Shown: positions 44,362-53,270, counted from the first letter of the stretch. The stretch: 64,000 nucleotides of DNA from an uncultured Veillonella sp. (GCF_934230905.1 NZ_CAKQFJ010000006.1:1-64000); one strand, 5' to 3'. Translations and numbers: made by a program. Notes: generated by a model not told the origin, from the letters alone.

Positions 44362-44531
44362 TGTTTCCTCCTGTTTGCAGACATTCAATACCTACACCTT
44401 ATAGGCAGCGGACTGTCTCAAATTAACAGTAATATATTATCATAAGTCAATGTACAATGCAAGAACTTAAACACTATGTTTATATAGATTTATATATTTA
44501 ATGTACTGTAACTCTATACACAAAATATGTC

Positions 44532-44903
44532 TTAATCAATGCGACAAATTAAATCATAAAGATCTTGTCTATCTTCAACAGATAAATGTCTAAAACGATG
44601 AGCCAATTGCTTATCTCTATTCTCCACTAATTTCTGTGCCTCAGCTTTTCCAATATCAGTTAATGTCACAACGGTGGTCCGCTTATCCATTGTATCTATA
44701 GTTTTTTTTACAAATCCCAAATGTATAAGTACATCAAGCTGTTCCGATACAGTAGCAGGTCGAATCTGTAAACTATCCACTAATACACGTTGACTCGTTC
44801 CCGTACCAATCGTATATAATTCCATAAGTAATCTATATCGTGAACCTTCACGTTTAGCCGTCACATTACGGATGGCATTAAACAATTCAACATCTGTAAT
44901 CAT
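44532..44903 (-). CDS. MarR-family transcriptional regulator
   Basis: DNA-binding protein of 123 residues, somewhat short for MarR. The winged helix spans about 20-95: YRLLMELYTIGTGTSQRVLVD, RPATVSEQLDVLIHLGFVKK as recognition helix, and TMDKRTTVVTLTDIGKAEA as the wing. The target and ligand are unknown. It stands alone between rplS and glyS with its own short intergenic regions, so autoregulation is its only likely local target. A GGAGA sequence precedes the ATG. Confidence 0.85.
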   Translation of the reverse strand: MITDVELFNAIRNVTAKREGSRYRLLMELYTIGTGTSQRVLVDSLQIRPATVSEQLDVLIHLGFVKKTIDTMDKRTTVVTLTDIGKAEAQKLVENRDKQLAHRFRHLSVEDRQDLYDLICRID

Positions 44904-44974
44904 AATGACATCTCCTTACAACTTTGTATACTTTTATGTATTCGACATGGATGTCAAAAATCCTGCATAAAGAA

Positions 44975-44993
44975 AAGGCAACCGTAGTTGCCC
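44975..44993 (-). terminator. Terminator after glyS
   Basis: AAGGCAAC (44975-44982) pairs with GTTGCC(C)TT (44987-44993) over a 4-base loop; the minus strand continues TTTTCTTTA. Confidence 0.75.
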
Positions 44994-45050
44994 TTCCTCA
45001 GTTTCACATAATTAAGACAAATATAACTTCCTAATTATATAAAATATATA

Positions 45051-47102
45051 TTATTTTAATGCACTAATATCGCCAATAATAGCCATTACGCTATATGCCA
45101 ACCGAACAAGTTGTAAACGGTTAGCTTTAATAGCTTCGTCTTTGTCCATGACCATAACATCTTCAAAGAATTTGTTGATTACAGGCACCAATGTAGCAGG
45201 TACTGCTACAACAGCGTCATAGTCGTTGTTATCCCATGCATCGATACTTGCTTCGGATGCTTTCGTAGCCGCTTCATACAAGGCGCGTTCTGCATCTTCT
45301 TTTAATAGACTTTCATCAACACCGGTATATGTTACATCTTTCACAAGATTATACATACGTGTGAAAGCTTGCACTAATTCAACATTTTCATCAATGCGGT
45401 TAGCCAAGAGAGCTTTCACAAGGCCTTCAGCATCAGCAACGGACAATTCATTGTTAGATAACAATAAATCGATTACATGATGAGGCACTTCACGGTCAAG
45501 GAAGATATTTTTTAAACGCAATGTAATGAACTCTTCTACTTGGCCAAGCAATTCATCTTGTTTATCTGCAGGCACATTAAGAAGATTCATGGATTCCACG
45601 ATGATTGGGCGCAAGGAAATATTCCATTCGCTGTTGAGCAAGATGTTCAAGATACCAATTGTTTGGCGACGCAATGCATATGGATCTTGAGAACCTGTCG
45701 GAATCAAGCCACGGCTAAATGTAGCAACAATGTTATCGATTTTGTCGATAATGGACAACACCTTACCAGCTTCTGTTTGAGGCAATACATCACCTGCAAA
45801 ACGTGGCAAGTATTGTTCAAAAATAGCTTCCGCCACTTCTGGGGATTCACCGTCAAGTAATGCGTATTCTTTACCCATTACACCTTGTAATTCGGTAAAT
45901 TCTGTAACCATACCTGTAGTGAGGTCAGTTTTGGCAAGTTCAGTAGCACGTTCCAATACGAAGCGCGCATCTTCGTGTAATTCACATTCTTCACTAAATA
46001 CACGGCCTAATGTTAACAAACGTTCTGTTTTGTCAGCCAAGTTGCCAAGACCTTCTTGGAACACGATTTTTGTCAAACCATCTTGACGGTCGATAAGAGC
46101 TTTCTTACGGTCTTCATTAAAGAAGAATTTAGCATCATCAAGACGAGCACGCAATACGCGTTCATTACCAGCTTGCACTACTTCGATGGAATGGTCGGAG
46201 CCGTTACGAACTGTCAAGAACATTGGCAACAATTTACCGTCTTGATTAACCAATGGGAAATAACGTTGATGGTCTTTCATAGGTGTAATGATAGCAGCAT
46301 CTGAAAGTGCCAAGTAAGATTCTTCAAAGCCACCACACAATGCTGTAGGCCATTCAACAAGATAGTTGATTTCTTCTAACAAATCATCATCCCAAACGAT
46401 GGATGCCTTTTTAGAAGCTGCAATATCATGTAATTGTTTAGAAATCAATTCACGACGTGCGTCTTGATCAACCATAACAAAGTTTTCTTTTAATGTGTCT
46501 ACATAGGATGCTGAATTTTTGATAGTAATTTCATCAGCACCTAAGAAACGATGACCACGTGTTACATTACCAGATTTAACGGTAGCAAATTCTACAGGAA
46601 TGACTTCTTCATCAAGTAATGCTACAAGCCAACGTACAGGACGTACGAACTTAGCATCTAAATTGCCCCAATGCATGGATTTAGGGAAGTTAAGACCTGT
46701 AATCAATTGTGGCAACATATCAGTTACAATATCTTTTGCAGGTACGCCTGCCGTTTTAGTTTCAGCGTAAATATAGCCGTCTTCTACAACGAGATCAGCT
46801 ACATCTAGACCTTTACCACGAGCAAAACCGATAGCTGCTTTTGTAGGATTGCCATCAGCATCATATGCAATAGACGCGGAAGGACCTTTGTGACGTTCGC
46901 TGATTTCAGCAGATGTGTCAGCAAGACCTTTCACGATAAGAGCCAACCGACGTGGTGTGCCGTATGTTGCGATGCTTTCAAAAGGAAGATGGGCATCATT
47001 TAATTTTGTTTCAGCCAATTGTTTCAATTGACCTAAGATATTTGGCATAAAGCCGGCAGGAATTTCTTCTGCACCGATTTCAAATAATAAATCCTTTGCC
47101 AT
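45051..47102 (-). CDS. glyS: Glycyl-tRNA synthetase, beta subunit
   Basis: Large subunit of the tetrameric bacterial GlyRS, 683 residues, needed for tRNA recognition. It begins KDLLFEIGAEEIPAGFM and contains GHRFLG, PMKDHQRYFPL and FNEDRKK, the HD-like segment, and a C-terminal anticodon-binding region ending DKDEAIKANRLQLVR. It starts 1 base after the glyQ stop, so the two subunits are translated together. The T-box in front of glyQ controls both. Confidence 0.97.
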   Translation of the reverse strand: MAKDLLFEIGAEEIPAGFMPNILGQLKQLAETKLNDAHLPFESIATYGTPRRLALIVKGLADTSAEISERHKGPSASIAYDADGNPTKAAIGFARGKGLDVADLVVEDGYIYAETKTAGVPAKDIVTDMLPQLITGLNFPKSMHWGNLDAKFVRPVRWLVALLDEEVIPVEFATVKSGNVTRGHRFLGADEITIKNSASYVDTLKENFVMVDQDARRELISKQLHDIAASKKASIVWDDDLLEEINYLVEWPTALCGGFEESYLALSDAAIITPMKDHQRYFPLVNQDGKLLPMFLTVRNGSDHSIEVVQAGNERVLRARLDDAKFFFNEDRKKALIDRQDGLTKIVFQEGLGNLADKTERLLTLGRVFSEECELHEDARFVLERATELAKTDLTTGMVTEFTELQGVMGKEYALLDGESPEVAEAIFEQYLPRFAGDVLPQTEAGKVLSIIDKIDNIVATFSRGLIPTGSQDPYALRRQTIGILNILLNSEWNISLRPIIVESMNLLNVPADKQDELLGQVEEFITLRLKNIFLDREVPHHVIDLLLSNNELSVADAEGLVKALLANRIDENVELVQAFTRMYNLVKDVTYTGVDESLLKEDAERALYEAATKASEASIDAWDNNDYDAVVAVPATLVPVINKFFEDVMVMDKDEAIKANRLQLVRLAYSVMAIIGDISALK

Positions 47103-47103
47103 C

Positions 47104-47979
47104 TTATTTATCTCCTTTCAAAAGTGGGAATCCTAATTCTTCACGTTTAGCGAGGTATTGTTGTGCACAAATACGAGCTAGTGCACGTACGCGGCCGATG
47201 AAAGCAGTACGTTCGCTAATGGAAATAGCGCCACGGGAATCAAGCAAGTTGAATGTGTGGGAACATTTCAAAACATAGTCATAGGCTGGTAGTACATAAC
47301 CGGCACCGCAAACGCGTTTTGCTTCTGCTTCGTACATATCAAACAATTTGAAAAGCATATCTGTATCAGCTAATTCAAAATTGTAAACGGATTGTTCAAC
47401 TTCATTAGCATGCCAAACGTCACCATATGTAACGTTTTCATTCCATTTAAGGTCATATACGTTTTCTACGCCTTGAATGTACATAGCCAAACGTTCTAAA
47501 CCGTATGTAATTTCTACGGAAACTGGTTTACAGTCGATGGAGCCAACTTGTTGGAAATATGTGAACTGCGTTACTTCCATACCGTCGAGCCATACTTCCC
47601 AGCCAAGGCCCCAAGCGCCCAATGTTGGAGATTCCCAGTTATCCTCTACGAAACGGATATCGTGATCTTCAGCGTGAATACCAAGTGTTGCCAAGGATTG
47701 TAAGTATAATTCTTGAATGTTATCTGGTGATGGTTTTACGATAACTTGGAATTGATGATGTTGGAACAAACGGTTAGGATTATCACCATAACGACCATCT
47801 GCTGGACGACGAGAAGGTTCTACATAACATACAGCCCATGGTTCAGGACCAATTGCATGCAAGAATGTAGCAGGATTCATTGTACCTGCACCCTTTTCGA
47901 TGTCATATGGATTTTGAACGATACAACCTTGTTCACTCCAAAACTTTTGTAGATTTAGTATAATCTCTTGAAATGTCAT
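47104..47979 (-). CDS. glyQ: Glycyl-tRNA synthetase, alpha subunit
   Basis: Catalytic subunit, 291 residues, forming glycyl-adenylate. The opening TFQEIILNLQKFWSEQGCIV and DIEKGAGTMNPATF, EPSRRPADGRYGDNPNR and GLGWEVWLDGMEVTQFTYFQQ carry the class II motifs. GGAGG lies 6 bases before the ATG at 47979. The frame to 48033 adds 18 residues that run into the leader and is rejected. Regulated by the upstream T-box. Confidence 0.97.
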   Translation of the reverse strand: MTFQEIILNLQKFWSEQGCIVQNPYDIEKGAGTMNPATFLHAIGPEPWAVCYVEPSRRPADGRYGDNPNRLFQHHQFQVIVKPSPDNIQELYLQSLATLGIHAEDHDIRFVEDNWESPTLGAWGLGWEVWLDGMEVTQFTYFQQVGSIDCKPVSVEITYGLERLAMYIQGVENVYDLKWNENVTYGDVWHANEVEQSVYNFELADTDMLFKLFDMYEAEAKRVCGAGYVLPAYDYVLKCSHTFNLLDSRGAISISERTAFIGRVRALARICAQQYLAKREELGFPLLKGDK

Positions 47980-48031
47980 TGCTGCCTCCACTTTACACAA
48001 CCGACATAAAATCAACCATTTCGTTACAAAC

Positions 48032-48067
48032 AAAAAAAGTCCCTGTAACGAAAAACGTTACAGGGAC
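48032..48067 (-). terminator. T-box terminator of glyQS
   Basis: A perfect 12-base stem GTCCCTGTAACG/CGTTACAGGGAC (48039-48050, 48056-48067) is followed on the minus strand by a run of seven T. It overlaps the 3' side of the antiterminator, as expected. Confidence 0.92.
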
Positions 48068-48240
48068 GAGTATACCCGCGGTTCCACCCTATTTGGCTTG
48101 CGCCCTCTTTTTTCTATGTTGGCCTTTACTAACAGATTTCTGCGTTCCTGCCAATGCTCTACAGCGCCTTCAACCAAATGTGAGCTTACACCATCCTCAC
48201 TCGCTAGAGAGGTTTACTACTCTGCTTCATCGCATATATT
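48033..48240 (-). promoter_or_regulatory. Glycine T-box leader
   Basis: The minus strand carries the invariant AGGGTGGAACCGCGGG (rc of about 48075-48090), which pairs with the uncharged tRNA end. Upstream are a Stem I region with an AGTAGTAAACC segment and GAAGGC near 48171-48166, where GGC is the probable glycine specifier. A terminator follows. This regulates glyQ and glyS by tRNA-Gly charging. Confidence 0.95.
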
Positions 48241-48249
48241 ATACACAAT

Positions 48250-48279
48250 ATTGTAGCAATACAGAGGGATGAATGTCAA
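48250..48279 (-). promoter_or_regulatory. glyQS promoter
   Basis: On the minus strand TTGACA (48279-48274), an 18-base spacer and TACAAT (48255-48250). It places the transcription start at the beginning of the T-box. Confidence 0.75.
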
Positions 48280-48313
48280 TATAGATATAAATTAATGGGT
48301 ACCAGTAATGCGG

Positions 48314-48805
48314 TTACTTTACATATAAGGATTTAAGAATCCAAAGAATTATAGAGCCTCCAGCAATCAATCGTTCCCAATTATTCATATCAGCATATAA
48401 TACAACCCAGAGGAGTAATATAATATAGATAGCCAACCAAATGTAATCATAAAATGTATAAGAATTAAAAGAAAATCTGAATAAAGTATATTTCCTATTA
48501 TCTATTTTTATAATTCTGTCAATCCATCCAATCACAAACCATATCCAAAAGGAAATTAGAGAGTTTCCTTCACGTATATACCTTCGATAAATAAGTTTAA
48601 GAAGTTTTCTGCGACGAATAATTGGCCATCCAATAATCAAATTAGTAATAGATGAGACTACAAATCCGCCCCATAAAGCATATAATCCATCCACCGGCAA
48701 TGCTTTTAGTACACTTGAACCCCAACATAATGTGGATATTATAATACCCAACAATCGAAATCTAACTAATCTTAAAAGATTATACTTTATTTTATATACA
48801 TTCAT
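48314..48805 (-). CDS. Small membrane protein, unrecognised (island gene)
   Basis: A 163-residue protein with about four hydrophobic segments (near 15-32, 42-62, 82-98, 118-138) and strongly basic cytosolic loops such as RRRKLLKLIYRRYIR. I recognise no family. Its ATG overlaps the stop of the soluble island gene upstream by 4 bases, so the two are translationally coupled and may act together. It is the last gene of the A/T-rich block and lies just before the glyQS promoter on the same strand, without a clear terminator. A short, weak hairpin is all that is visible behind it. Confidence 0.65.
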   Translation of the reverse strand: MNVYKIKYNLLRLVRFRLLGIIISTLCWGSSVLKALPVDGLYALWGGFVVSSITNLIIGWPIIRRRKLLKLIYRRYIREGNSLISFWIWFVIGWIDRIIKIDNRKYTLFRFSFNSYTFYDYIWLAIYIILLLWVVLYADMNNWERLIAGGSIILWILKSLYVK

Positions 48806-49389
48806 TTATTTATCCTATCCGTAATAGGTATTTCTTTTCTATAAAAGTATCTTAAATCTAAATCTTTATTTATCCAAAATTTAGATATCTGACTTCTAAT
48901 AAGCCAAAAATCTTCCTTACAAATTATACCTTTATCAATCAAGCTTAAATTGCCTTGAATGGCATCCCAAGCAATAATATAGTAATCATGACCAGAAATA
49001 TTAATTCTTATTGCTATATCAATACTATTTATTTCATCTGAATAAAATGTAGTAAATTCATCATTAACAATACTAATCTGTTCTATGGTTCCATTAATAT
49101 CATTTGGTACTATTTGATGGTAATCTGTATCTTCATTCATTTTAATACAACGTTTTATTTCAAAATTAGGATATTCATCATACTCTTCAGTTTCTATATA
49201 ATCATTAACAATCTCAATGTATGAATCCTTAATTTGTAAATATATCACTACATCATTATTTTCATCTAATTTTTTTTGCCTCCTATCTGGAGAAAATCCA
49301 AATAATTTTTGAGAAAAAATATTATCTACATGTTGATTCATTATACCTGCAAGTATATCTAAACTCTTTTTATTTATATGATTGATCAT
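48802..49389 (-). CDS. Soluble island protein A2, paralogue of the gene at 51540-52124
   Basis: A 195-residue acidic protein with no signal or membrane segment. Over its full length it aligns with the 194-residue protein at 51540-52124. Shared marks are IVNDEF, a core IDIAIRINISGHDYYIIAWDAI against VDIALKFNISGAIYYLILWDSI, and the C-terminus SKFWINKDLDLRYFYRKEIPITDR against SNFWIGKSPDFKYFYRKEISIHDR. The start is set by that alignment at ATG 49389; a TTG-started frame to 49446 adds 19 residues. No family is recognised. It is coupled to the membrane gene after it, so it may be its cytosolic partner, or an immunity-type protein. Confidence 0.7.
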   Translation of the reverse strand: MINHINKKSLDILAGIMNQHVDNIFSQKLFGFSPDRRQKKLDENNDVVIYLQIKDSYIEIVNDYIETEEYDEYPNFEIKRCIKMNEDTDYHQIVPNDINGTIEQISIVNDEFTTFYSDEINSIDIAIRINISGHDYYIIAWDAIQGNLSLIDKGIICKEDFWLIRSQISKFWINKDLDLRYFYRKEIPITDRINK

Positions 49390-49653
49390 AATTTCTACTC
49401 TACTTCTTGATGATATTTGACTCTTTAATATCGTTTTTTTAATCAACTTTCCTTATGATTCTGCGTCCTGAACATTTTATTTAACCTATTATTTACTATT
49501 CCTTATTCGCTTATGTCACATTTAACCATATAATACAATCAAAATTGTACATTTCTATATCATCATTTTGTACATTCTTTGAGCATCATTTCCATATTCA
49601 TAAGATACCAACATATATGAATGATCTTATCTCCCAATTTTATTAATATGAAA

Positions 49654-49779
49654 TTACACATAGTATAAGATTGCCATTAAAAATAACAATATAGTAAACA
49701 GAGAAAATAGGTAATAAATCCATTTATTATCACTATTTTTAAATATTAGTGAAAACAGGTAATTACTAGCTGAATATCT
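49654..49779 (-). pseudogene. In-frame extension past a stop codon (possible truncated C-terminus)
   Basis: Directly after the TAA at 49782-49780, the same frame stays open for 41 codons to a TAA at 49656-49654. The extension is strongly hydrophobic (WIYYLFSLFTILLFLMAILY) and reads like a final membrane segment. This suggests a longer ancestral protein shortened by a nonsense change, or stop read-through. The rest of the gap 49447-49653 is A/T-rich and shows no gene. Confidence 0.4.
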
Positions 49780-50226
49780 TTATGCTTTACTCTTAGCAAA
49801 TATCATATAAAGATGAGCACCAATAATTAGATACGATACATCATCAATATAGTTAGAAACTATTCCCACAACAATAAGAAAAATTGGATAACTCCATGCC
49901 GGTAAAGTTGAAATAGATTGGATGCGCCTCATCCCTGCTAAAAAATACCAGGATATACAAAGCATACCTAGTAAACATATCAAAATATAATATATCAAAT
50001 AAGATCCATAACTGATGTTCTCTATAGTATCAAGTCTACTAAATAAGAAGATATCAAAATAAAGTCCTATTATAGACATAAAACTATACGCAAAAAAATT
50101 TCCACCACTCAATCGAATTGAATAGTCAAATCCTTTTATATGAAACTTACATCCTAATATAATACCAAAAAAAGAAAATACTGGTATAATCCACCAAGTA
50201 TAACTTACTAAAAAATCATGCACCAC
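49780..50226 (-). CDS. Small membrane protein, unrecognised (island gene)
   Basis: A 148-residue protein with four hydrophobic stretches. The likely start is GTG at 50226, with AAAAAGGAGG 6 bases upstream; the ORF can be extended to 50307 but only within the preceding gene. A segment GMRRIQSISTLPAWSYPIFLIVVG faintly recalls the RRLHD-x-G-x-x-W pattern of DUF805, without the His-Asp; that link is weak. The start overlaps the stop of the 88-residue gene by 11 bases. The frame continues as hydrophobic sequence beyond its stop, so it may be truncated. Confidence 0.6.
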   Translation of the reverse strand: MVHDFLVSYTWWIIPVFSFFGIILGCKFHIKGFDYSIRLSGGNFFAYSFMSIIGLYFDIFLFSRLDTIENISYGSYLIYYILICLLGMLCISWYFLAGMRRIQSISTLPAWSYPIFLIVVGIVSNYIDDVSYLIIGAHLYMIFAKSKA

Positions 50227-50482
50227 TATCTTCCTCCTTTTTATATTGCTCATGCCTAATATAGAGTGTAACAAATAGGCTAATAATGAGTACAGGAAAA
50301 ATAACAAGACTCATTGTTTTTGTATGATGATCTGTTAGAATTAAAATAATTTTTAATAATGAGGATACTATAAGTAGAATTGGGCTCAACACAAATAAGA
50401 ATTTATTTCGAATTATTTGTCTTCCTAATAATGTTTGTACTGCGACCACACAAAAGAAACCTAGATAAATTAATTTGCTCAT
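50216..50482 (-). CDS. Small membrane protein, 88 residues, unrecognised (island gene)
   Basis: Starts at ATG 50482 behind GAGGAAA; the longer frame to 50521 has no ribosome site. Three hydrophobic segments (about 3-20, 27-45, 52-72) are followed by a charged tail RHEQYKKEEDSGA. No family recognised. It overlaps the next membrane gene by 11 bases, suggesting a two-component membrane complex or two halves of one split protein. A/T-rich like the whole block. Confidence 0.6.
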   Translation of the reverse strand: MSKLIYLGFFCVVAVQTLLGRQIIRNKFLFVLSPILLIVSSLLKIILILTDHHTKTMSLVIFPVLIISLFVTLYIRHEQYKKEEDSGA

Positions 50483-50523
50483 TTTCCTCACACATATAAT
50501 ATTAATTAGACTTACAAACAAAT

Positions 50524-51429
50524 TTAGCTTATATTCCTTAAACTATTTATATCCCAACTACTTTTCATAAATATCCTATATATAATAAAAATATTTAAAT
50601 ACGGAACCAATAATAATATGACCCAAAGCCCACTATATAAACTATCGTGTAATCTACGAATACATAATGTCAAAATTGATAAAATAGTATAAAAATATAA
50701 GACATAAAATATACCTATTGATATAGGTGTAAGTATTTCTATTCCTGTCTCGTCTTTAATCATAAAAAGTATTGAGATAAAATTTACGATTAAGCTAATA
50801 ATCATACCAAATGATCCTATACCAAAAAGAGCCTCTACTCTTTTAGCTCTGCCTTTAAGAGAGAATGACTGATGTATATAAATATCCCTCATATACTCTA
50901 GTAATCCATTTTTATTCTCTAAAGTTATCTTGTTATTTAAATAACCAACAGATTTTGTTGGTGAAATCAATTGAACACTACTATTTCCATATTGATTATT
51001 GCCATGATTACATGGGAGTAGGCATAAAAATATTGTTGGTATAAAAATAACACCTAATTCGATGAGCAAAATTTTCTCAAAAAATGCTATATTTAATCCA
51101 TTAACTACAAATAGATCATACATATAATATCCATATATACTACAACTTGTTATTAACCATGAATATATCCATTTTCCTGATAATCCAAAATCATGTAATC
51201 TACGTCTGCTTAACTCTATAACTAAACATACACCCATTAGTTTAAAGATATAACGTAAATAATACATCTCTATTAATTGGATAGACAAAGTGTTTATAAT
51301 TGCATTACTAACAAAATAGGTAAAGAATAAACCTATTGATATAAATAGATATGCCTTCTTATTTAGCCTCGTATTATTGAGCAAATCATATATATTTTGT
51401 TTTAGAAGTTGAATCTCTTCACGTATCAT
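50524..51429 (-). CDS. Membrane protein with two DUF805 domains (island gene)
   Basis: A 301-residue protein built of two DUF805 units. The first has RRRLHDFGLSGKWIYSW (about 75-92) and ends with the GNNQYG signature (about 145). The second begins with SFSLKGRAKRVEALFG (about 190) and has CIRRLHDSLYSGLWVILLLVPYLNIF (about 260-285). Each contributes about four membrane segments. The N-terminus (QLLKQNIYDLLNNTRLNKKAY) resembles that of the protein at 52158-53144, so the two are paralogues. DUF805 has no established function; several members sit with phage or secretion genes. The ribosome site is weak. Confidence 0.78.
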   Translation of the reverse strand: MIREEIQLLKQNIYDLLNNTRLNKKAYLFISIGLFFTYFVSNAIINTLSIQLIEMYYLRYIFKLMGVCLVIELSRRRLHDFGLSGKWIYSWLITSCSIYGYYMYDLFVVNGLNIAFFEKILLIELGVIFIPTIFLCLLPCNHGNNQYGNSSVQLISPTKSVGYLNNKITLENKNGLLEYMRDIYIHQSFSLKGRAKRVEALFGIGSFGMIISLIVNFISILFMIKDETGIEILTPISIGIFYVLYFYTILSILTLCIRRLHDSLYSGLWVILLLVPYLNIFIIYRIFMKSSWDINSLRNIS

Positions 51430-51539
51430 CTAATTTATCTTACGTTCCTCTCATGCACATAGTAGTTATTCTCCTTCATATTCTCATTAGAAAATCTTAG
51501 TACAAAATACACTTAATATATCTTTATAATGCGATCATA

Positions 51540-52124
51540 TTACAAATTATTTAATCGATCGTGTATAGAGATTTCTTTTCTATAAAAATACTTAAAGTCA
51601 GGAGATTTACCAATCCAAAAATTACTAATTCTATCACGAAGTTTGTAATAATTTTCGGAAGTTATATTACTACCATCAATCCAACTTATTGTATCAGGAA
51701 TTGAATCCCACAAAATTAGATAATAAATAGCACCAGAAATATTAAACTTCAAAGCTATATCTACACAAATAATATCATTATCCCACCACGACGAAAATTC
51801 ATCATTTACAATCTTAATATCATTTATAATTCCAGTTATATTTAACGCATATAATGAAAATTCACTCAACAAATAATTATCATTTAAATTCTCATATTCC
51901 TCAAAACCTAAATTAGGATAATCATCTAAATCAGGGCCTAAAATTGACTTATTTATAAATTTAATAATTTGATTCTCAAATTGTAAATATATACAGCCAT
52001 CCGATATATATTCTATTTCACTTTCATCAAAAGAATTATCTCTAAGTACAAATACATTATTTACATTTTTACCTATACAATTATATATATTCTTTAGATA
52101 TTCGACATTAATCAAACTCTTCAT
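51540..52124 (-). CDS. Soluble island protein A1, paralogue of the gene at 48802-49389
   Basis: A 194-residue acidic protein, predicted mostly beta, without signal or membrane segments. Its similarity to the A2 protein runs from end to end and is strongest in IVNDEF, the ISG-xx-YYLILWDSI core and the FWIGKSPDFKYFYRKEISIHDR end. An AGGAGA sequence lies before the ATG. It is placed between two DUF805 genes, 33 bases after the first. No family recognised. Having two diverged copies each next to membrane genes argues for a repeated two-part module, for example toxin-immunity or a sensor pair; the sequence does not decide. Confidence 0.7.
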   Translation of the reverse strand: MKSLINVEYLKNIYNCIGKNVNNVFVLRDNSFDESEIEYISDGCIYLQFENQIIKFINKSILGPDLDDYPNLGFEEYENLNDNYLLSEFSLYALNITGIINDIKIVNDEFSSWWDNDIICVDIALKFNISGAIYYLILWDSIPDTISWIDGSNITSENYYKLRDRISNFWIGKSPDFKYFYRKEISIHDRLNNL

Positions 52125-52157
52125 AAACTAATATCTCCTATATTTACATTCCTCTTT

Positions 52158-53144
52158 TTAATTCATCTCAACACCTATAATTGATGGCTTAAAAAGAATT
52201 AAATATAAAACATATATGTTTATATAAGGAATCCATAATCCCAATATCCATAACGCACTTGCTCCAGAGTCATGTAATCTTCTAATGATCATACATACGT
52301 TAGCCAATAGTAACCAATAATAAAAAATATATGCTATATAATCGTGCCACATATGAGATATAAATTGACTTTGAATCATAGAACTTATAATTTGATTTAA
52401 TAGAGCAATAGTTATAATAAATATAATATTACACCATATAATCTGTGCTCTACTTTGTCTACCTTTGATATTCAACATATCGATAATAAATGTTTTTTTC
52501 ATCACCTTTAAAATGTGATTTAATCCGATGTATTCAACGATTGATTCATCTGATTTTCTATATTCAATAAGATCATGATATATAATCTTATGATTGCCTA
52601 CTAAAGCACTATAACTAGCTGAACCATATTTTAAGTCCCTTGGAATATGCTTAAGTAAAATAAACAAAAAAGCAAGTAACATGATTCGTATTGACATCCA
52701 AAAATAAAGAGAAAATTCAAATGTAACCGAATTTAAACCTGTACAAAAAACACGATGAATATATATTCCACCAAAGAATATTAAAGCAAAAGCAAAGCAA
52801 TAACTAACAAGTTTCCCGCCTGTATGTAAATCACTATCATTAAAACGATACTGTATTAGTCTTAACATTCCTATAGAACAAATAAGCAACTGTAAAATTG
52901 CTAATATAATATAGTCAGATTCAGTAATCCTTAAATCACTTATTATAAACAAATCAAAACTTTGAAACTCTAATCTAATTATTCCTTCGCTTAAGGCCGC
53001 TAATAGATAGCCCATTATATATAATGTATAAAATATTAATAATAATAAAGCCATAGTATATTCAATTTTATTTAAACGAATATTATGCTTAAGCATTATC
53101 AAATTTTGCTTTAAAATATAATACTCATCCTGTATATAGCTCAT
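52158..53144 (-). CDS. DUF805-type membrane protein (first gene of the island)
   Basis: A 328-residue membrane protein with about eight hydrophobic segments. The C-terminal half is a recognisable DUF805 unit: MLNIKGRQSRAQIIWCNIIF (about 225-245) and IIRRLHDSGASALWILGLWIPYINIY (about 290-315). The N-terminal half has the same layout but a degenerate motif (QYRFNDSDLHTGGK in place of RRLHDxGxSG), so it is probably a decayed DUF805 unit; LKYGS may match the NxYG mark. GAGGGA precedes the ATG. It likely starts the transcript of the whole block from a TTTAAA/TATAAT-like promoter around 53197-53228. Confidence 0.75.
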   Translation of the reverse strand: MSYIQDEYYILKQNLIMLKHNIRLNKIEYTMALLLLIFYTLYIMGYLLAALSEGIIRLEFQSFDLFIISDLRITESDYIILAILQLLICSIGMLRLIQYRFNDSDLHTGGKLVSYCFAFALIFFGGIYIHRVFCTGLNSVTFEFSLYFWMSIRIMLLAFLFILLKHIPRDLKYGSASYSALVGNHKIIYHDLIEYRKSDESIVEYIGLNHILKVMKKTFIIDMLNIKGRQSRAQIIWCNIIFIITIALLNQIISSMIQSQFISHMWHDYIAYIFYYWLLLANVCMIIRRLHDSGASALWILGLWIPYINIYVLYLILFKPSIIGVEMN

Positions 53145-53228
53145 ATTCCCTCGCTCTTAAGCTAGTAAAATTGTAATATATTAATCTTATATTTATATCA
53201 CATTATATAAGAATATTAATAAATTTTA

Positions 53229-53270
53229 AACCACCTATCAAAGATTACCAGTCATCTTTAATAGGTGGTT
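53229..53270 (-). terminator. Terminator after larA
   Basis: AACCACCTAT (53229-53238) pairs with ATAGGTGGTT (53261-53270), with an inner AAGAT/ATCTT stem; T-rich sequence follows on the minus strand. It separates the lar operon from the membrane-protein block. Confidence 0.85.
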
